From: Varroa destructor
Taxonomy: Eukaryota; Arthropoda; Arachnida; Mesostigmata; Varroidae
DNA: 64,000 bases
Direction: 5' to 3'
Assembly: GCF_002443255.2 (NCBI RefSeq)
Contig: NW_019211456.1
Coordinates: forward strand, 11,926,229-11,990,228
Part shown: piece by piece, positions 52,401-64,000 of the stretch
Position numbering within the stretch: the stretch's first letter is position 1
Layout of the letters: the number at the start of each line of letters is the position of its first letter
Translations under genes and position numbers: made by a program
The notes under the pieces: model-generated
Told to the model about the DNA's origin: nothing
Seen by the model: the letters and a program-made list of their open reading frames with translations, nothing else
The model's database searches: none

Positions 52401-55400
52401 CAAAGTACTCTATCTGCTGCAGAGAACCTTCACCTCCACCGCCGAGAGAAAGCCACGTAACAGTACAGACGTCGGAGTTATCGGACGCGGCGAGGCCTTA
52501 TAAATTGCCAGTTGAATCATTGAATGAGCGTAATCTCAAACGAATTGTACGATTGCAAAACCGACTGAAAGACATCCGATTCGCGGTATCGCTACGGTAG
52601 CTGCCTTCTGCAACTGATACTCCTCGCAGACTAAATGAGACATCAGAGGATCGTGTAAGACTCAAAGATGCCGCGTATCCTAATGAAAAACTGACTGAAA
52701 TCACGAGAAGTGTCCACATTATGACAACTATATATCATTGAATATTGGACCGGGACATCCAGCCGTTTGACTCGGAACTAAACAGTAGCCATTGAAGAGT
52801 TGAGTACGAATTCCGATCGTAGTACGATCAGTCTATCTAAAATAGACTGAAAAAAATATTAAAGTCAGTAGTAGGTTATAAAAAATAAGCTCGTTGCTGA
52901 CATTTATTCTAAAATGAAGACTCGGAGAGACCAATTAGTAAGTGATGTTACATGGCTATAATAGGAGGTAAGGCCACAGTGTCATCTTGTACACGATGGT
53001 AGAACCACTTTGTGCATTACCGATACACTCCAGCTATTCACGTTAAAATACGTTACGTTCTCGTGCTAATCGCCTATTTAAGTTGACTTTAATCGTCTTG
53101 GGTTGACAATTAGATAATGGTTCATTTTGTTGTCAACTCATACAAACACTAGATAGGCTATTATTCGTTCAAGGCCGCAGTGAACAATGATGGCCCCTCG
53201 AACATCTCTGTTCCGACTATTAGCTAGCAGGGTATCGTGAACGACAACGTACCAGATCCCCCTGACGGTCGCTGTCGCTGATCTCATCCGGTTTCACTTT
53301 TGTCAACCCTTTGCCTGCAGTAGTATGGCAGCGGCACCAGCAGCAGCAGCATCAACAATAGTACTCCGGTGCATCTATCAGCTCTTTCTGTCTGCTTCTA
53401 TGTGTTTGTATGTGTGTCTATTTGTCTCATCTTTTTGGGGTCAGCGGGCCCATGTTATCCATACGCCACCCAAACAGACCACCTACTATTATTATTATGC
53501 TTGTTTAAAAGAGAGAAAACATTTCTTCCTCCTTGAATCCTCCTGTAACTGTATATTTTTAGGCAAGAAACAGGGATGCAATCGTAGCCCTTATGTTACA
53601 CAAGAACACTATGGTGGTTAGGCCAACTGTTGTCCAACATTTTATATTAGTGGTTTAAAAAATAGCCATTGTGGCTGACGGGGCCAGTATCTGCGGATGC
53701 AAAGAAGAAGAAAATGCAATTTTGAATACCATATTTGTTCTACTCTAGCAATCGATTCCTAAAAAAAAATTTTAAATAACTTATAAAATGTGACTACAAA
53801 AACTAAAGGAGATGTTTATCTGAATTTTATGATATATAAAGGTTAGTTGGAAATTACTTTTAGACTAACTACGTTCAGTACTCTATACTACCTACTAAAG
53901 CTTCAATTTCGTGTTTAGTGGAAATGATTTTATTAGAACGGAAAGCTGCTAAATACTGGAAGAGTGGGCTGTTGTACGTTGGATATTCAAAAAAAAAAAA
54001 AAAAAAACCTATGCAATTCCTAATATAACTAAATACTCTAGCGAATTGAATACATGTTGCTATGTAATATTTAAAAATTATATGTTGCATGGTTGAGCTT
54101 GAACGTACGCACGCACGTTACGCGCGTAGAGATCCGTGTTACTATTCGTTCATGGTCCTGACCACTTTCTTTATTCGTGTTTCTTCTGCGTCTGCCACGC
54201 GCAAGACCCGCCTGACTGCGTCGAGCGATCTGTCGATAATCAGCCAGATATCTTTTGGAAAATCAGAGCCTTATTGCTTATTAGCTGCATTGTCTTCTGC
54301 TAGCTGAAGCAGGCGACAGACAGAAAGAAACAGGCGATGAAAAGATAACGCTTGACGAGCCCGGCGTCGTCAGTGCATCTCATATGGTTTCATTTTCGTT
54401 GATTTTTGTTGGCCGCCTATTATGGCGCCATGTGTCCTTTGATGCGGTCTGTGTTTCTCGCCACGCGAACGGTTACGGAACGCTGGTACAACGGCGTCGA
54501 ATACTTGAATGATGATAAGTATTACGATTTCTCTTGCCACGTATTTTTGCGCTAGAACTCAGGTGACTAGCATTCTGCTATGATACTATCGATACTGCAA
54601 CACCGACCTGGGCGAAACACCGCAAGTTTGACGGAATCTGTGTCCTATGAATATCTCTTGAGCCTAAAATGTGGCATTACAAAAATAGGGCTAACAAAAA
54701 CGCATATGATATCTTTATCGGTAATTTAAGTTAGTATAGTTTCCCGTGAATGTTAATGCCAAAACAACCTTTCTCTTTAATAGTTGACAATCATGGTTGA
54801 AAGCATGTAAATGAGCTATCTTCCCTTACAAATGAACTATTTCCAATAGAATACGTCGTCTGTTTACTTTCTGGAACACGACATAACGCCGGAAATATTT
54901 GTAGTTTAAAAATTAAAAGATTACTGCGACGTATGGAAAACATGTAATTGTATAAACATAAGCTTACTGTACCTGATGGCAAGAAGGCTTTTCACATTTT
55001 GTACTCTGCAAAATACTGGCTTAACGATCCACATACAGCCTCTGCAATACTCATCATTACGTCACGGTGGATAATAACAAAAAGAAAACAAGAAACTGGG
55101 TTCTAATTTCTAGTTCTTTTTACCACTTACTTCTACATTAATCGGAGACAGCTCGTTCTCTCAGGTGCCTTGTACTACCTATCTAGTGGTTTAGGCAAAT
55201 TTTATGGGCGAAGTGATCGATAGATGAACATGTCCTTCCATAAGGCACCTTGTGAGTAGTTACCGCAATATCTTGAAGACTTGATTATAATACTCATACA
55301 CAATGTAACCGTATTCGCAAATATAGCTGCTCGTATTAAGAATTAAGTCCTTTAGTGGTCGCCATCTACTAATTATACAAACGTATTCCCAAGCGAAGGA

Positions 55401-58400
55401 TTTAAGCAGAAAGCCCTGCTTTTGCTCCCACAGGTGAAACATAATAGATACACGATGCCACCGAGCATCCTGTACCGATTAGGTTCTGGCTGCTTTTTGC
55501 CGGCGTGTGTCAGATTATGAGCTAGTACTTGGGCTGAAACCCTCTGCTGGGCTGAAATGATTTGATTAGGTCCTACATGACCTTGCATGATTAGTAGCCA
55601 TTTCTAGCGGTGAAGCAAATTTAAACAGCATTGGACCGCGCGGGTCATATGTTTTCGATTGAATTTCATTAAAAAGTGCTAGTTTTTCCGCTCACATCAG
55701 CCGACCCATCAGTGGCTACCATGAACTCGCCACCGCTACCCTAACTTTAGCCAAATTGTATCTAGCTCCATCGATCTAAATAGCTCGCGACGATAATGGT
55801 CATATAAGTCAAGCATACCAGGCCACCCACCGATTTGTCAGGTCTCCTGAAGGTAAAGGCCATAAAAGTATGTCAGCACGAACCAGTGATACGGTTGAAC
55901 GTTACATATCTGAGTAAAATCGAACGTCATTAGATAGTGCGCATTTTATATAGAAGATATATGCGAGACAAGTGAGCTACAAAGATGAAAGTTAAGTAAC
56001 AATGAATATATAGTACTTGGTTTAGTTAAGAAGAGACCAGTGTTAAATAACGCTGATTCTCCTGCAGCCAGTTTGACGTCCGTTTGGTGCTATGTAATAG
56101 GCAAAATACTACAGTACATTATGTTATTTAGTGAAAAGCTGCTGATTTGTCCTTCATGAGAATAGATTTTATACACTTTCGGTTTTGTCTCTCCCTAAGG
56201 ACTTCACCGTGAGGTACAACCTGAACAGTTTTATCATTAATGATACCGACATTCCCATCAGTTCAAAAGACGGCATGATGGACCCAATCTGGATAAGTCA
56301 CGCTGAGCCTTTTTTTATTTAGCTATAATTACTCTGTCCTTCAATTACTTTTACTAAAAAGTAAATAATTGTAAATTCCGATAGCACGCAGCATCATGAG
56401 AAATAGCATATATAAAATTTTACGTTACTCACAACGACGCCCGGGATGTGTTCGTCATGACGGTTGAGGTTCGTCTTATCCTGCACCAAAACAATGAGGG
56501 TGTCACACGCTTCGGAAGCTAACACAGAGGCCTAGAGCTGCCGCATCAATCAACGGTCGATCTGCCTCATCATTAACCTCAGCGCGAACGGTGCACGTCA
56601 CTTGGTGTACAGCATACTCGCTGTAATTCGATGAATGTTTTTTCAAATGGAAGAACATGCGATCAGCAGTCAACCGACGCCCGGAGGGGCATAATAAGAC
56701 ACACAAAGAGAACAGAGGAATCAAGACGAATAAAAATGCGAAATATCATCATAGAAGTAAAGAATTCGCTTGCGTTCGTTTCCCAGCTCCCGCCGTCTCT
56801 TCATCTATCATTCGCTCCTATGTGTCACTATGCGAAAATAGCAAAAAACAGAATGAGAAGATGTCACTTGAGGGCGTGATTTACTGCGCTATCCGCCACT
56901 GCCCCCGTCGAGAGATAAGGGTGCGCGTATCCTAAGATATCCCCGAAGACTGCCCCGTTACGACGCGGGCCCATGTTGTACTATGCAGTGCACATAAGCG
57001 GAGCACTGTATGCGTTCGTCCTGCGCCCGTAATCTGCGAAGTCGCACACTTTTTAGCCGAAGCGCTTCTCTTAAGGGGCATTCAGTTGGCGCACATTGAA
57101 TTGGCGTGAATTTGGACAGGCATCAGGGAGTTAAGCTGTGGTTTCATTCGATACCGATACTAAGCACGGTAAAGTAGACCGAAAAACTTAATACAGCTAT
57201 AAGCCATTGCAAAACTTGTTCAAGCGGCGTCAGTAAATCGAACGAGCGGAATTAATTCGAAGTAAATTGGTACATCGGTGATTTGTTGCTAGGGGGGTTC
57301 ACCGCCTTTTAAATGCAGTTTTGTCATATAATCTCTTCTATGTCTTGTTTGGCCATCATATTCAGTTCATAGAGCTACTGTAGAGCCTGAATCTTTTTCA
57401 TAATAGGAGCTGGGCATTCTGCTTTGTTAAGGCCGTTTGCGTGGCAGTCAGTTGCAAAGACTGACATTTTGCAATTCGAAGCTCTGTGAAAATCTCTTTC
57501 TAGGAAAGCGATTCTCACTTTATATATCCAGCAGCACTCCACCCGGTTTGTCATGACGTCGAAAAGGCGCAAAAAAGATGGGGGACCATGAAGTAGCGCA
57601 CGCTGCAGATCGAGATGGAGAGCCGTAGTGAAGATAAATGACGCACCTGACAATTCTGGTACATCAACCGCTTTTCATATATATATATATATATATATAT
57701 AAACGACAGTTGGCGCTCTACGTAGCCTGTAGGACACCGATTATTTTCACGGTGTGAATAAGGACAATGCTACTTTGCATAGGGATTCGATCGCATCTAT
57801 GTATGGATATATGGTAAAATGGAGTACATTTTGAGCGGAATATATTGGTAGCTAATTTCCGTATCCATATTCATTCCAGGATTAAACTGCAAATAGATGT
57901 TTTTGTTACTACTCGTTTCGTTACAATGGATTCATTATTCGGAGGTGAATCTGCCTTTTAATTTCTGCTCAATGGCAAAAATCGCGTGCTTAAAAAATTG
58001 CATCGTCGGTCTAACTAACTTATTACAGCTTCGTATATATTTAGCAAGAGTTTATATTTACTGCAGCTGTAACATGGTTACTTAACACAAATTTTGTGAC
58101 TGTTTTTCTAAACTCCTAAATTTCTTTCGGATTCGGAGCAGCATTGTTGTACTGCCTTAACGTGTATACTAACGTGCATATGTAAAACATTCATTGTTGT
58201 TTGTTAGACAAAACGAGGCTAGAGAAGAAAGACGCGTTCTGGTTAGTACTGTCAATCTTCCACATCGTTTTCTTGCAAATTGAGGACATTCCTATGACGA
58301 GCAGTCATACATTTATCTCGATGTGACTACTAGCGACCTCTAGTATAATGAACGAATTAAATGAAGCATAGAAGATGTTAGCAAAGACTGAATAAATTGT

Positions 58401-61334
58401 AATTTATAGCATTTTTTAATTCACGTAATGCATATTGCAGCGATTCTCGAGCTGGACCCGGTTGCCCTCCGACTGTACAGTATCAGAGGTGTTAAAGCCA
58501 AACGCTTTCTCTGTATGGATGCCAAGGGACGTCTCATTGGAATGGTAAGATAATATTGATGTAGAATAAACTCTAACAAACGGTATCTTATATGGTGCCA
58601 ATGCATAATGTTACTGAGGACAATCATAACCCTGGTTAGGATTTTCAACACAAAGCTACCCACCATTCAACAGGAATGATTGCTTAACGTTCACAGCTTC
58701 CCCAAAAAGATCTCAATACCACTTTATGAGACAATGAAAAAAAAAGTACTTATAAATCTTTCAAATTGTCGACCGTTGCTTTTTTCCTTGACATTTATGT
58801 CATCAGACCCATGAAATGTGGGCCCTAGCCCATACCTGTGCTTGATCTCACTGTAACTTGGAGAATTTCCAATCTAGAGTAAATCTATTTACTATTTATA
58901 AGGATTAGAGAGTTGATCAGTACTAACCGCAGTGAAAAAAAAATTAACAAGTAAAACAAACAGAACTTGAACCGTTGAATTTTTAGAACAGGTCTGTTAA
59001 TGTTATAGATTCAAAAAAAGAACGTCACAGTATTTCGTTTTCGGTTGTTTCCATAGTATCTTTCAATGAAAACGAATTGTTGTTATGTTTTTTAGGGGTC
59101 ATCTGATCGATTTGTGTGCTACATCTGCGTAGATAAACATAGCTAGATAAATAAACAATCGAAATCGGCATGAAATTTTCCTTCTGATTGTATTTTTCTT
59201 CGACGACGGACGGCGAAAGGAGTGCTTACTCTAACCTACCCAACGAAAGGCTGCTAAAAGCAATTAATGGAAGAAAGAATAAAGGCCTTAGCGGTAAACA
59301 ATTTATTATTTACAAGTGAATCGACTGAAACCGTTATGAAACAAATTTAACTTTAATTTGTGCAACTACAACTTTATAAGCTAGGCCGTTGCAGAACTAA
59401 TTTAGAATTCTACCCATAGCATATTCTGCTGCCATTATAGAACTATATTATTACAGGGCGATATCTGTAAGTTAGGCTTTTCCTTAAACAAGGCTCACCA
59501 AGACCACGATTTTGAAATCGAGCTCATCGTGCACTGACAAAAAAGACGTCCGTCTAAAAGTGACAGCTCGCAAGTGAAAGCTGAATTTGGAACAATTGAA
59601 TGGAACGCTGCATTTTGGGTGGAATACAGTTTGATTTGTTAGCAGTTACAGTCCCACCGCACGATCACAACAACTAAATCTACTTTATTTTCCTATTTTT
59701 AGACGAGGGTTACGTTACGTCGTATTCGAGTCACTCAGTCTATACGTAGCTAGCTCGAAAATTGTTTCGGACATTTTTATTCGACTCGTATCTATCCTGT
59801 ACGCTGAGGTCCTTCATCATCGCTCGTTGTCTCTGATATCAGAGCGCGTGATATCAGGCTGAACGTGAACCGAGGTGAAGTGGTAGGAAATGGTGATCCA
59901 CTTTAAGCTCGGCTTGTCGCTTCATGGTTTGAACAATCTAGTGAATGATATTAAGGACCCGAGAAGAGAATCTCGAATTTGTCGGAATAGTAGTAACCCA
60001 CCTCATAGAACATAATAAGGCGTCATTTTTTCGCTTTCTAGGGAGAGAGAGAGAGAGAGAGAGAGACCTTTACGCCTAAACATAGCATGCATAAATAACA
60101 ACGGCATCCCGCGCAGCAAATATAATATAGTTTTAAATAATAATCGTTGGCTAGAATCATTGTCGAATGTTCACATGAGGAGATGTCAGATTATTATTCC
60201 AATGCGAAATTGAATTGGTTTAGAATTAGGGAGATATTCGATGGATCTAGAAAGCTAGTAATAGGCAGTGCTTCATTAAAGCTAGCATCTAAATACAATA
60301 GTCCGGCTATTATCTGTCAAGTTTATTTTTCTTTAAGATTGCTTCCTCATAAATCTATCGGTAGTTTGACCTTTAACATATATAGATATTCATAACATGC
60401 ACAAATGGGCCATGTCACCTGACTTATCTCATAGCTACCGCAGCTCCGCTGTGCACTGAAGTAAATCACAAGAAATTTATCAGTTTGTTTTATGTGCTTT
60501 CTCCGGTATGAACGACCAGGGGCTCAAATCGGCGGCCCTTGTGCACAGGCAATTTAGCCGATCAACGAGACACATACAATCTTAGGAACCAATAAATTAA
60601 TGGATGCTGTTAAGTCGTCTCGACTACATAAACCGAATATCGGCCGATTTTGTCATCCAGGAGTTTACCTTCTTTCGCTCAGGAAGAATTGGAGCACACC
60701 GAAAGAGTCATTTAGGACACACGAGAGAGTACCAGGCCGGCCTGTTCAGTGAGAACGTCGACTTTCTTAGGACTACTGTTCAGAGGTCAGTTAGCAGCGG
60801 CCTCTTGTCGCCCTGCTTGATCTATACAGAGTTTGAGCTATTCTAAACGCAATGAAATTAGGGTCCGTAACTCATGTAAGGTTTAGGCCTGGTCAACACG
60901 ATACATAGCTGCCCTTATGAGCACGGGTGGACGATATGGAACCGTCCACCAAAGGCGTTCGTCGCCTCAATAGAATCGGCTTGCGTTTCTATTGTGGCAT
61001 GTATGCGTATATCTTTTTCTGACAGTAGAGCCGAGGGCTCATGAACAACTGCGTATCCACTTGTCATGGTCACGACGTGGCCGTTTTTAATATCACTGTA
61101 GGATGCGCTACCTCGTATGACCCCTATTCCGATCATGTAAGGCTCAGCCTCAAGGTCGTAAAGTGAGTCAATAGTGCAGAATTTGTCAATGGTTTTTTTT
61201 GTGCTATTCTTTTCTGCCAGGATGCAGAAGAATTTATTCTTGAGCCATTTTACGCGGACGTGGGCGATTCCATATTCGTTCTTCCGAATGCATACAGATT
61301 CCTCTGGTATTTGCAGAGAATTCAGATAGCTTAA
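27683..61334 (+). CDS. Secreted FGF-like growth factor, 3 exons, 30-kb first intron
   Basis: Exons 27683(start uncertain)-28433, 58441-58544 and probably 61221-61334. Numbering from TTG 27692, residues 15-33 are a signal-peptide-like segment (FDVIFVAGLLLLALAGG then TRG|AP). Residues 34-210 are a charged, probably disordered spacer, acidic at about 97-140 and basic at about 180-204. The beta-trefoil starts at about 214 with RLGRYVQLYSKNGYNLKI and GSVEGTEEVRSDL. Exon 2 adds YSIRGVKAKRFLCMDAKGRL, the FGF hallmark block. Exon 3 adds DAEEFILE...FLWYL. FGFs signal through FGFR tyrosine kinases with heparan sulphate (or Klotho) cofactors. No in-frame ATG precedes the signal peptide, and the core looks shorter than usual at its C-terminus. 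Which arthropod FGF group it belongs to is not resolved. Confidence 0.8.
36336..36368. repeat. 11-bp inverted repeat (hairpin-forming)
   Basis: Arms CCCTGACATCG (36336-36346) and CGATGTCAGGG (36358-36368) are perfect complements around an 11-base loop. Confidence 0.85.
38340..38359. repeat. (AT)n microsatellite
   Basis: Twenty bases of alternating A and T in the FGF intron. Confidence 0.9.
41682..41702. repeat. (TTG)7 microsatellite
   Basis: Seven perfect TTG units. Confidence 0.92.
43891..43929. repeat. 12-bp perfect inverted repeat
   Basis: Arms CAGCGCTGAGCC (43891-43902) and GGCTCAGCGCTG (43918-43929) flank 15 bases that themselves hold GTGA and TCAC, so the stem could extend with a small bulge. 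GC-rich in an AT-rich intron. Confidence 0.88.
45132..45156. repeat. GCCGTA/GCCGTG hexamer tandem repeat
   Basis: About four tandem hexamer units with A/G variation at the last base. Confidence 0.8.
53989..54007. repeat. A19 homopolymer
   Basis: Nineteen consecutive A. No retrotransposon coding sequence or target-site duplication is recognised beside it, so it is not called a retroposon tail. Confidence 0.85.
57677..57701. repeat. (AT)n microsatellite
   Basis: About 25 bases of alternating A and T, 740 bases upstream of FGF exon 2. Confidence 0.92.
58441..58544 (+). CDS. FGF-like exon 2: central beta-trefoil, 104 nt
   Basis: Acceptor ATGCATATTGCAG ends at 58440, donor GTAAGA at 58545. Its length is exactly 104 nt with entry after one base of a codon and exit in phase 0, as in the conserved middle exon of vertebrate FGF genes. 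It encodes ILELDPVALRLYSIRGVKAK and RFLCMDAKGRLIGM, aligning with the I-x-GV...(Y/F)LxM..xG.L signature. The incoming phase matches exon 1 although the exons are 30 kb apart. Confidence 0.93.
58545..61220 (+). other. FGF-like gene intron 2
   Basis: 2.7 kb. It contains a GA repeat at 60043-60066. The frames at 60147-60395 and 60604-60846 show no FGF-like motif and no matching splice phase. No other feature is seen. Confidence 0.55.
60043..60066. repeat. (GA)12 microsatellite
   Basis: Twelve perfect GA units in FGF intron 2. GA repeats can bind GAGA-type factors in arthropods, but nothing else here shows a regulatory role. Confidence 0.92.
61221..61334 (+). CDS. FGF-like candidate last exon (short)
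   Basis: Strong acceptor TATTCTTTTCTGCCAG ends at 61220. Phase 0 matches exon 2. It encodes DAEEFILEPFYADVGD and AYRFLWYLQRIQIA, then TAA at 61332-61334. It aligns with the canonical NEECLF-LE...Y...WFVGL region of FGF exon 3, with Cys replaced by Phe, and then stops before the final trefoil strands. A donor-like GTATTT at 61307 with an acceptor at 61367 would instead give a different short C-terminus. Confidence 0.6.
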   Translation, partial: DAEEFILEPFYADVGDSIFVLPNAYRFLWYLQRIQIA

Positions 61335-62075
61335 GATGTTTATCGTTTATATTACACGAGGTTTTAGGGAATCCCGTCGATCCAGCGAGGATTACAAATC
61401 TTTCTTCAGCAGCGACTGAACAGACAGGCGAATAATTGGAAATGTGTATAGCTGCCTAGTCTATCACAGAATCCAATGCGTTGTCAGAGTTTAAAACGGA
61501 AGTCTAATTATCTAGCCTTTATGGTCACTGAGAAAGAACGGTACATGTTTGTACATTTATTTCCTCGCTCCGAATCGACATCGATTAACACAATGCTTTA
61601 TTTTTAAGGACGCAAACTAAGAGTTGGGACTTTCAATAGGCTGGATACAACCTTCATATAACATAGTGAGGATCCGAAGCATTGCCCTGTTCGACCTTGG
61701 CAACCGCCTGTGAGTGCGTGCGTGCATGTGTATGTACATATATTGAGATCTTTGTCCACTTCCTTTCCACTCATGTTCCAACGGTCCGAATTTTTGTCAG
61801 AGAAATGCGTCGTCAACTATCACAACTGTAACGCAAAGTATGAGTAAGGAAACCCTTATCTAAGGAGGCCAAAAAGAGTTTACCTAAGACGTCTTTGACG
61901 TATTGTTTTTAACCTGCAAAGCTGCTTCAACCCAGCCTTGTATGTTTAGCGTTAGTCACATTAACACATAGGGTGAACCCGCACTGGCTGCGAACATTAA
62001 CTGCATACATACATGAGCGAGCTATTGCACAGCAGCAGTACGAGAGGCAGAATAAATGTACGCAGAGTGTGGCCG
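61335..62075 (+). other. Probable 3' UTR of the FGF-like gene
   Basis: The first AATAAA after the candidate stop is at 62051-62056. If the last-exon model is wrong, further coding sequence could lie here. I see no block resembling the FGF C-terminal strands. Confidence 0.4.
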
Positions 62076-64000
62076 TAAAGTATAATCTTTATACGGGGCA
62101 CTAGAGGCAGAACGACTAAGTTGCCTGTGCCGCTGCACCAAGAAGACACTGCAAGTCGCCTGAATTTGTATTTTTTTTTTTATATTGTGGGTAAATTTTT
62201 TCTATTTACTTCAATAGCGTTTCCTACCGGCATATGAAAATGGAAGCCAAAAATGATTTGCAGCTCCGATTGAGGGCAGAGCCTCAACTAGAAACAGGTT
62301 ATATTAATAACATTTCTATATTATTTTTTAGAACTTAATCTCAAGCAGCGTCTGATTGAGTAAACACTTGTTCTCCAGAAATCCAGGAAGAATATTATCC
62401 ACTAAAAATACTTTCATAAACTCTTACTATTCGGCATTCAGCTGTAATAAATGAAATAATGAACTTATTATATGAGCTTAAACGCTGCCCGCGAAGCATA
62501 AATCTGAATATTTAGTAAAACCTTAAAGCATATAGCTGCGAAATGTATTCATTGTAAGAGTATAATGAAATCACAGAATTAAATTTACCTACCTAGTTTA
62601 CGCTTAGGCGACCCGCGTTTTTGTTCAGCGAAAGGTCAGAGTTGAACGCTCGATCAGAGATCCCTCGTCCAGCTCCTTTTGGAGACGATGCGCCCAGAAT
62701 ATAATGCAAGTCGCAAGGAATAGACCAAACAATAGAACAGTAAAGTTTGACGAGTTTAATCTATAGGTAAGTCAAAGATATAACCGTCTCATGAAATGGA
62801 TTGTGCACGGTTTCACTGGGCCGAATATTTAGAAGCGCCGACAAGAGCAAGACTGTATATAGACTGTAGCATGATAAATATTATCTTGTCGACTTTGATG
62901 GTACTAAGCGATACGGAGATCCACCTTTTGCTGTTGTCAGAATCCACGGCAGTAGCAATGATAAGCGATAATGAGGACACAAATTTTCTGTCATAAAATT
63001 TTCGTTGCTGCTATGATATCCTATCCATTTTATAGTCAGATGAGGTTCAACAGAGTCAATATGCATTTAAAGAGGATAACACCGTCCCATTTATTTATTA
63101 TCAAATATTTGATAACCGGGTCACACAGATAGTTATTGTAAGTAAGTAACCAAACAGGAAAACGATAGTTTTCCCAAGTAGCTGTAAGAAATGAGCCGTA
63201 CTAAAATGAGCTCCATAGAATCTTACTGTTTAGATAGCTTTCGTTATGATCTGCTTTTCGTTATGATGACCCATGAACCAACTTGATAAACCTTTTTCTT
63301 ACGGTTCGTTGGAAATAGACCCCAAGTCTGACACCGTTGCCAGCACCGATTTAAACGGAAATCTCTGACTGTATAGGCAGCTTGAATACGTATCAACTAG
63401 ACAAAACCCTAACGCGCATTAAGCTTGCACATTCGTGATGCTAACCATAAATATCATACTGGATTCCATTTCTAACCTAAGGGCCAAAATAACTGCTTCC
63501 AGTTAAGTTAGTTATTCGTAGATAGAAAAACTTACTGAACGTCAATTATATCTCTTTCTTCATTTACATATTTTTTTAGTTACATATTCGGGAAGCAGCG
63601 CTTTTAGCATTGTTTTTGCGGACACGTACGTTAATAGAAACGTCAAGAGCTCACTATTAGCTAGCGTGTCATCTTGGGCTGTTTTCTTCTCGGAGGATTT
63701 TTAAAAACAATCTCTCCGAATCAGATCCGAATGGCAAGACCTGGAGATAGTGCCAGACTTTTGCGTATGCAGTACCTGTAGGTTTGATGCACGATGCATC
63801 GCTATTTTTATCCGGAACCAAAAAAAAATTATGCCACATCCTTTGCGGTTAACTTCTACATAGCAGTCTCACGTACTTTTGGGATTATGTTTTAGGTGAA
63901 GTCTTTCACATCTAACCATGAAAACTGATCATATATTTCTTTGCTTTAAAAATATTAAAGAAGTTTTCGAAGCGGTTCGGTGTCAGCCTGCTGTGAAGAG
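62076..64000. other. Unassigned sequence at the right end
   Basis: AT-rich sequence with short frames only (62796-62996 on + and 62881-63066 on -). No recognisable gene, repeat family or RNA. Confidence 0.55.

Larger units (their letters stand above)
28434..58440 (+). other. FGF-like gene intron 1, 30 kb
   Basis: This giant intron is AT-rich and holds no gene I can support on either strand. Open frames do not exceed about 105 codons, and none shows a recognisable motif. It carries scattered simple repeats (38340-38359, 41682-41702, 45132-45156, 53989-54007, 57677-57701), two clear inverted repeats (36336-36368, 43891-43929) and an exon-like block at 49869-49947. Large introns in developmental ligand genes often contain enhancers, so regulatory content is plausible but not visible by eye. 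Degenerate transposon remnants could be present below my detection. Confidence 0.7.

Noticed and set aside
53325..53621. Open frame with an Ala-rich start (CAG repeats)
   Set aside because: It is driven by a short CAG run and low-complexity T-rich sequence. No recognisable product.
60604..60846. 80-codon frame considered as an alternative FGF exon 3
   Set aside because: It shows no FGF-like Cys, Tyr or Trp pattern, and no acceptor gives phase 0 at a sensible place.

Overview
The window is eukaryotic nuclear DNA: AT-rich, spliced genes with GT-AG introns from about 160 bases to 30 kb, microsatellites, and a decayed non-LTR retrotransposon. The recognisable proteins are a bitesize-type synaptotagmin-like protein, an EAR/EPTP-repeat protein and an FGF-like ligand. 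They point to an arthropod. A mite or tick would fit the base composition and gene structure, but I cannot prove the species. No bacterial, viral, CRISPR, rRNA or tRNA features were found.

Layout, all genes on the + strand. (1) 447-10070: the 3' end of a bitesize/synaptotagmin-like gene. Seven exons join in phase and encode a linker, C2A, C2B and the C-terminus (394 residues visible; the 5' end lies outside the window). (2) 10071-14485: its 3' UTR, then intergenic DNA. (3) 14486-23017: a seven-exon gene of 761 codons plus stop. It has about five EAR/EPTP-like repeats and a long polar tail. Intron 5 carries a same-sense fossil LINE (about 19270-20990) with endonuclease and reverse-transcriptase motifs. 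(4) 23018-27682: its 3' UTR and an intergenic interval that becomes GC-richer towards the next gene. (5) 27683-61334: a secreted FGF-like ligand. Exon 1 holds a signal peptide, a long charged spacer and the first beta-trefoil strands. A 30-kb intron follows, then an exon of exactly 104 nt (the classic FGF middle exon), then a probable short last exon. (6) 61335-64000: probable 3' UTR and unassigned sequence.

The three genes belong to different processes: membrane trafficking and cell polarity, an EAR-repeat binding scaffold, and growth-factor signalling. Nothing suggests they act as a cluster. The most interesting locus is the FGF. Its signal-peptide frame has no in-frame ATG, its core is split by a giant intron, and its last exon appears truncated relative to canonical FGFs. 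Exon models rest on splice motifs, phase agreement across every junction, and family resemblance by eye. No alignment or transcript data were available.
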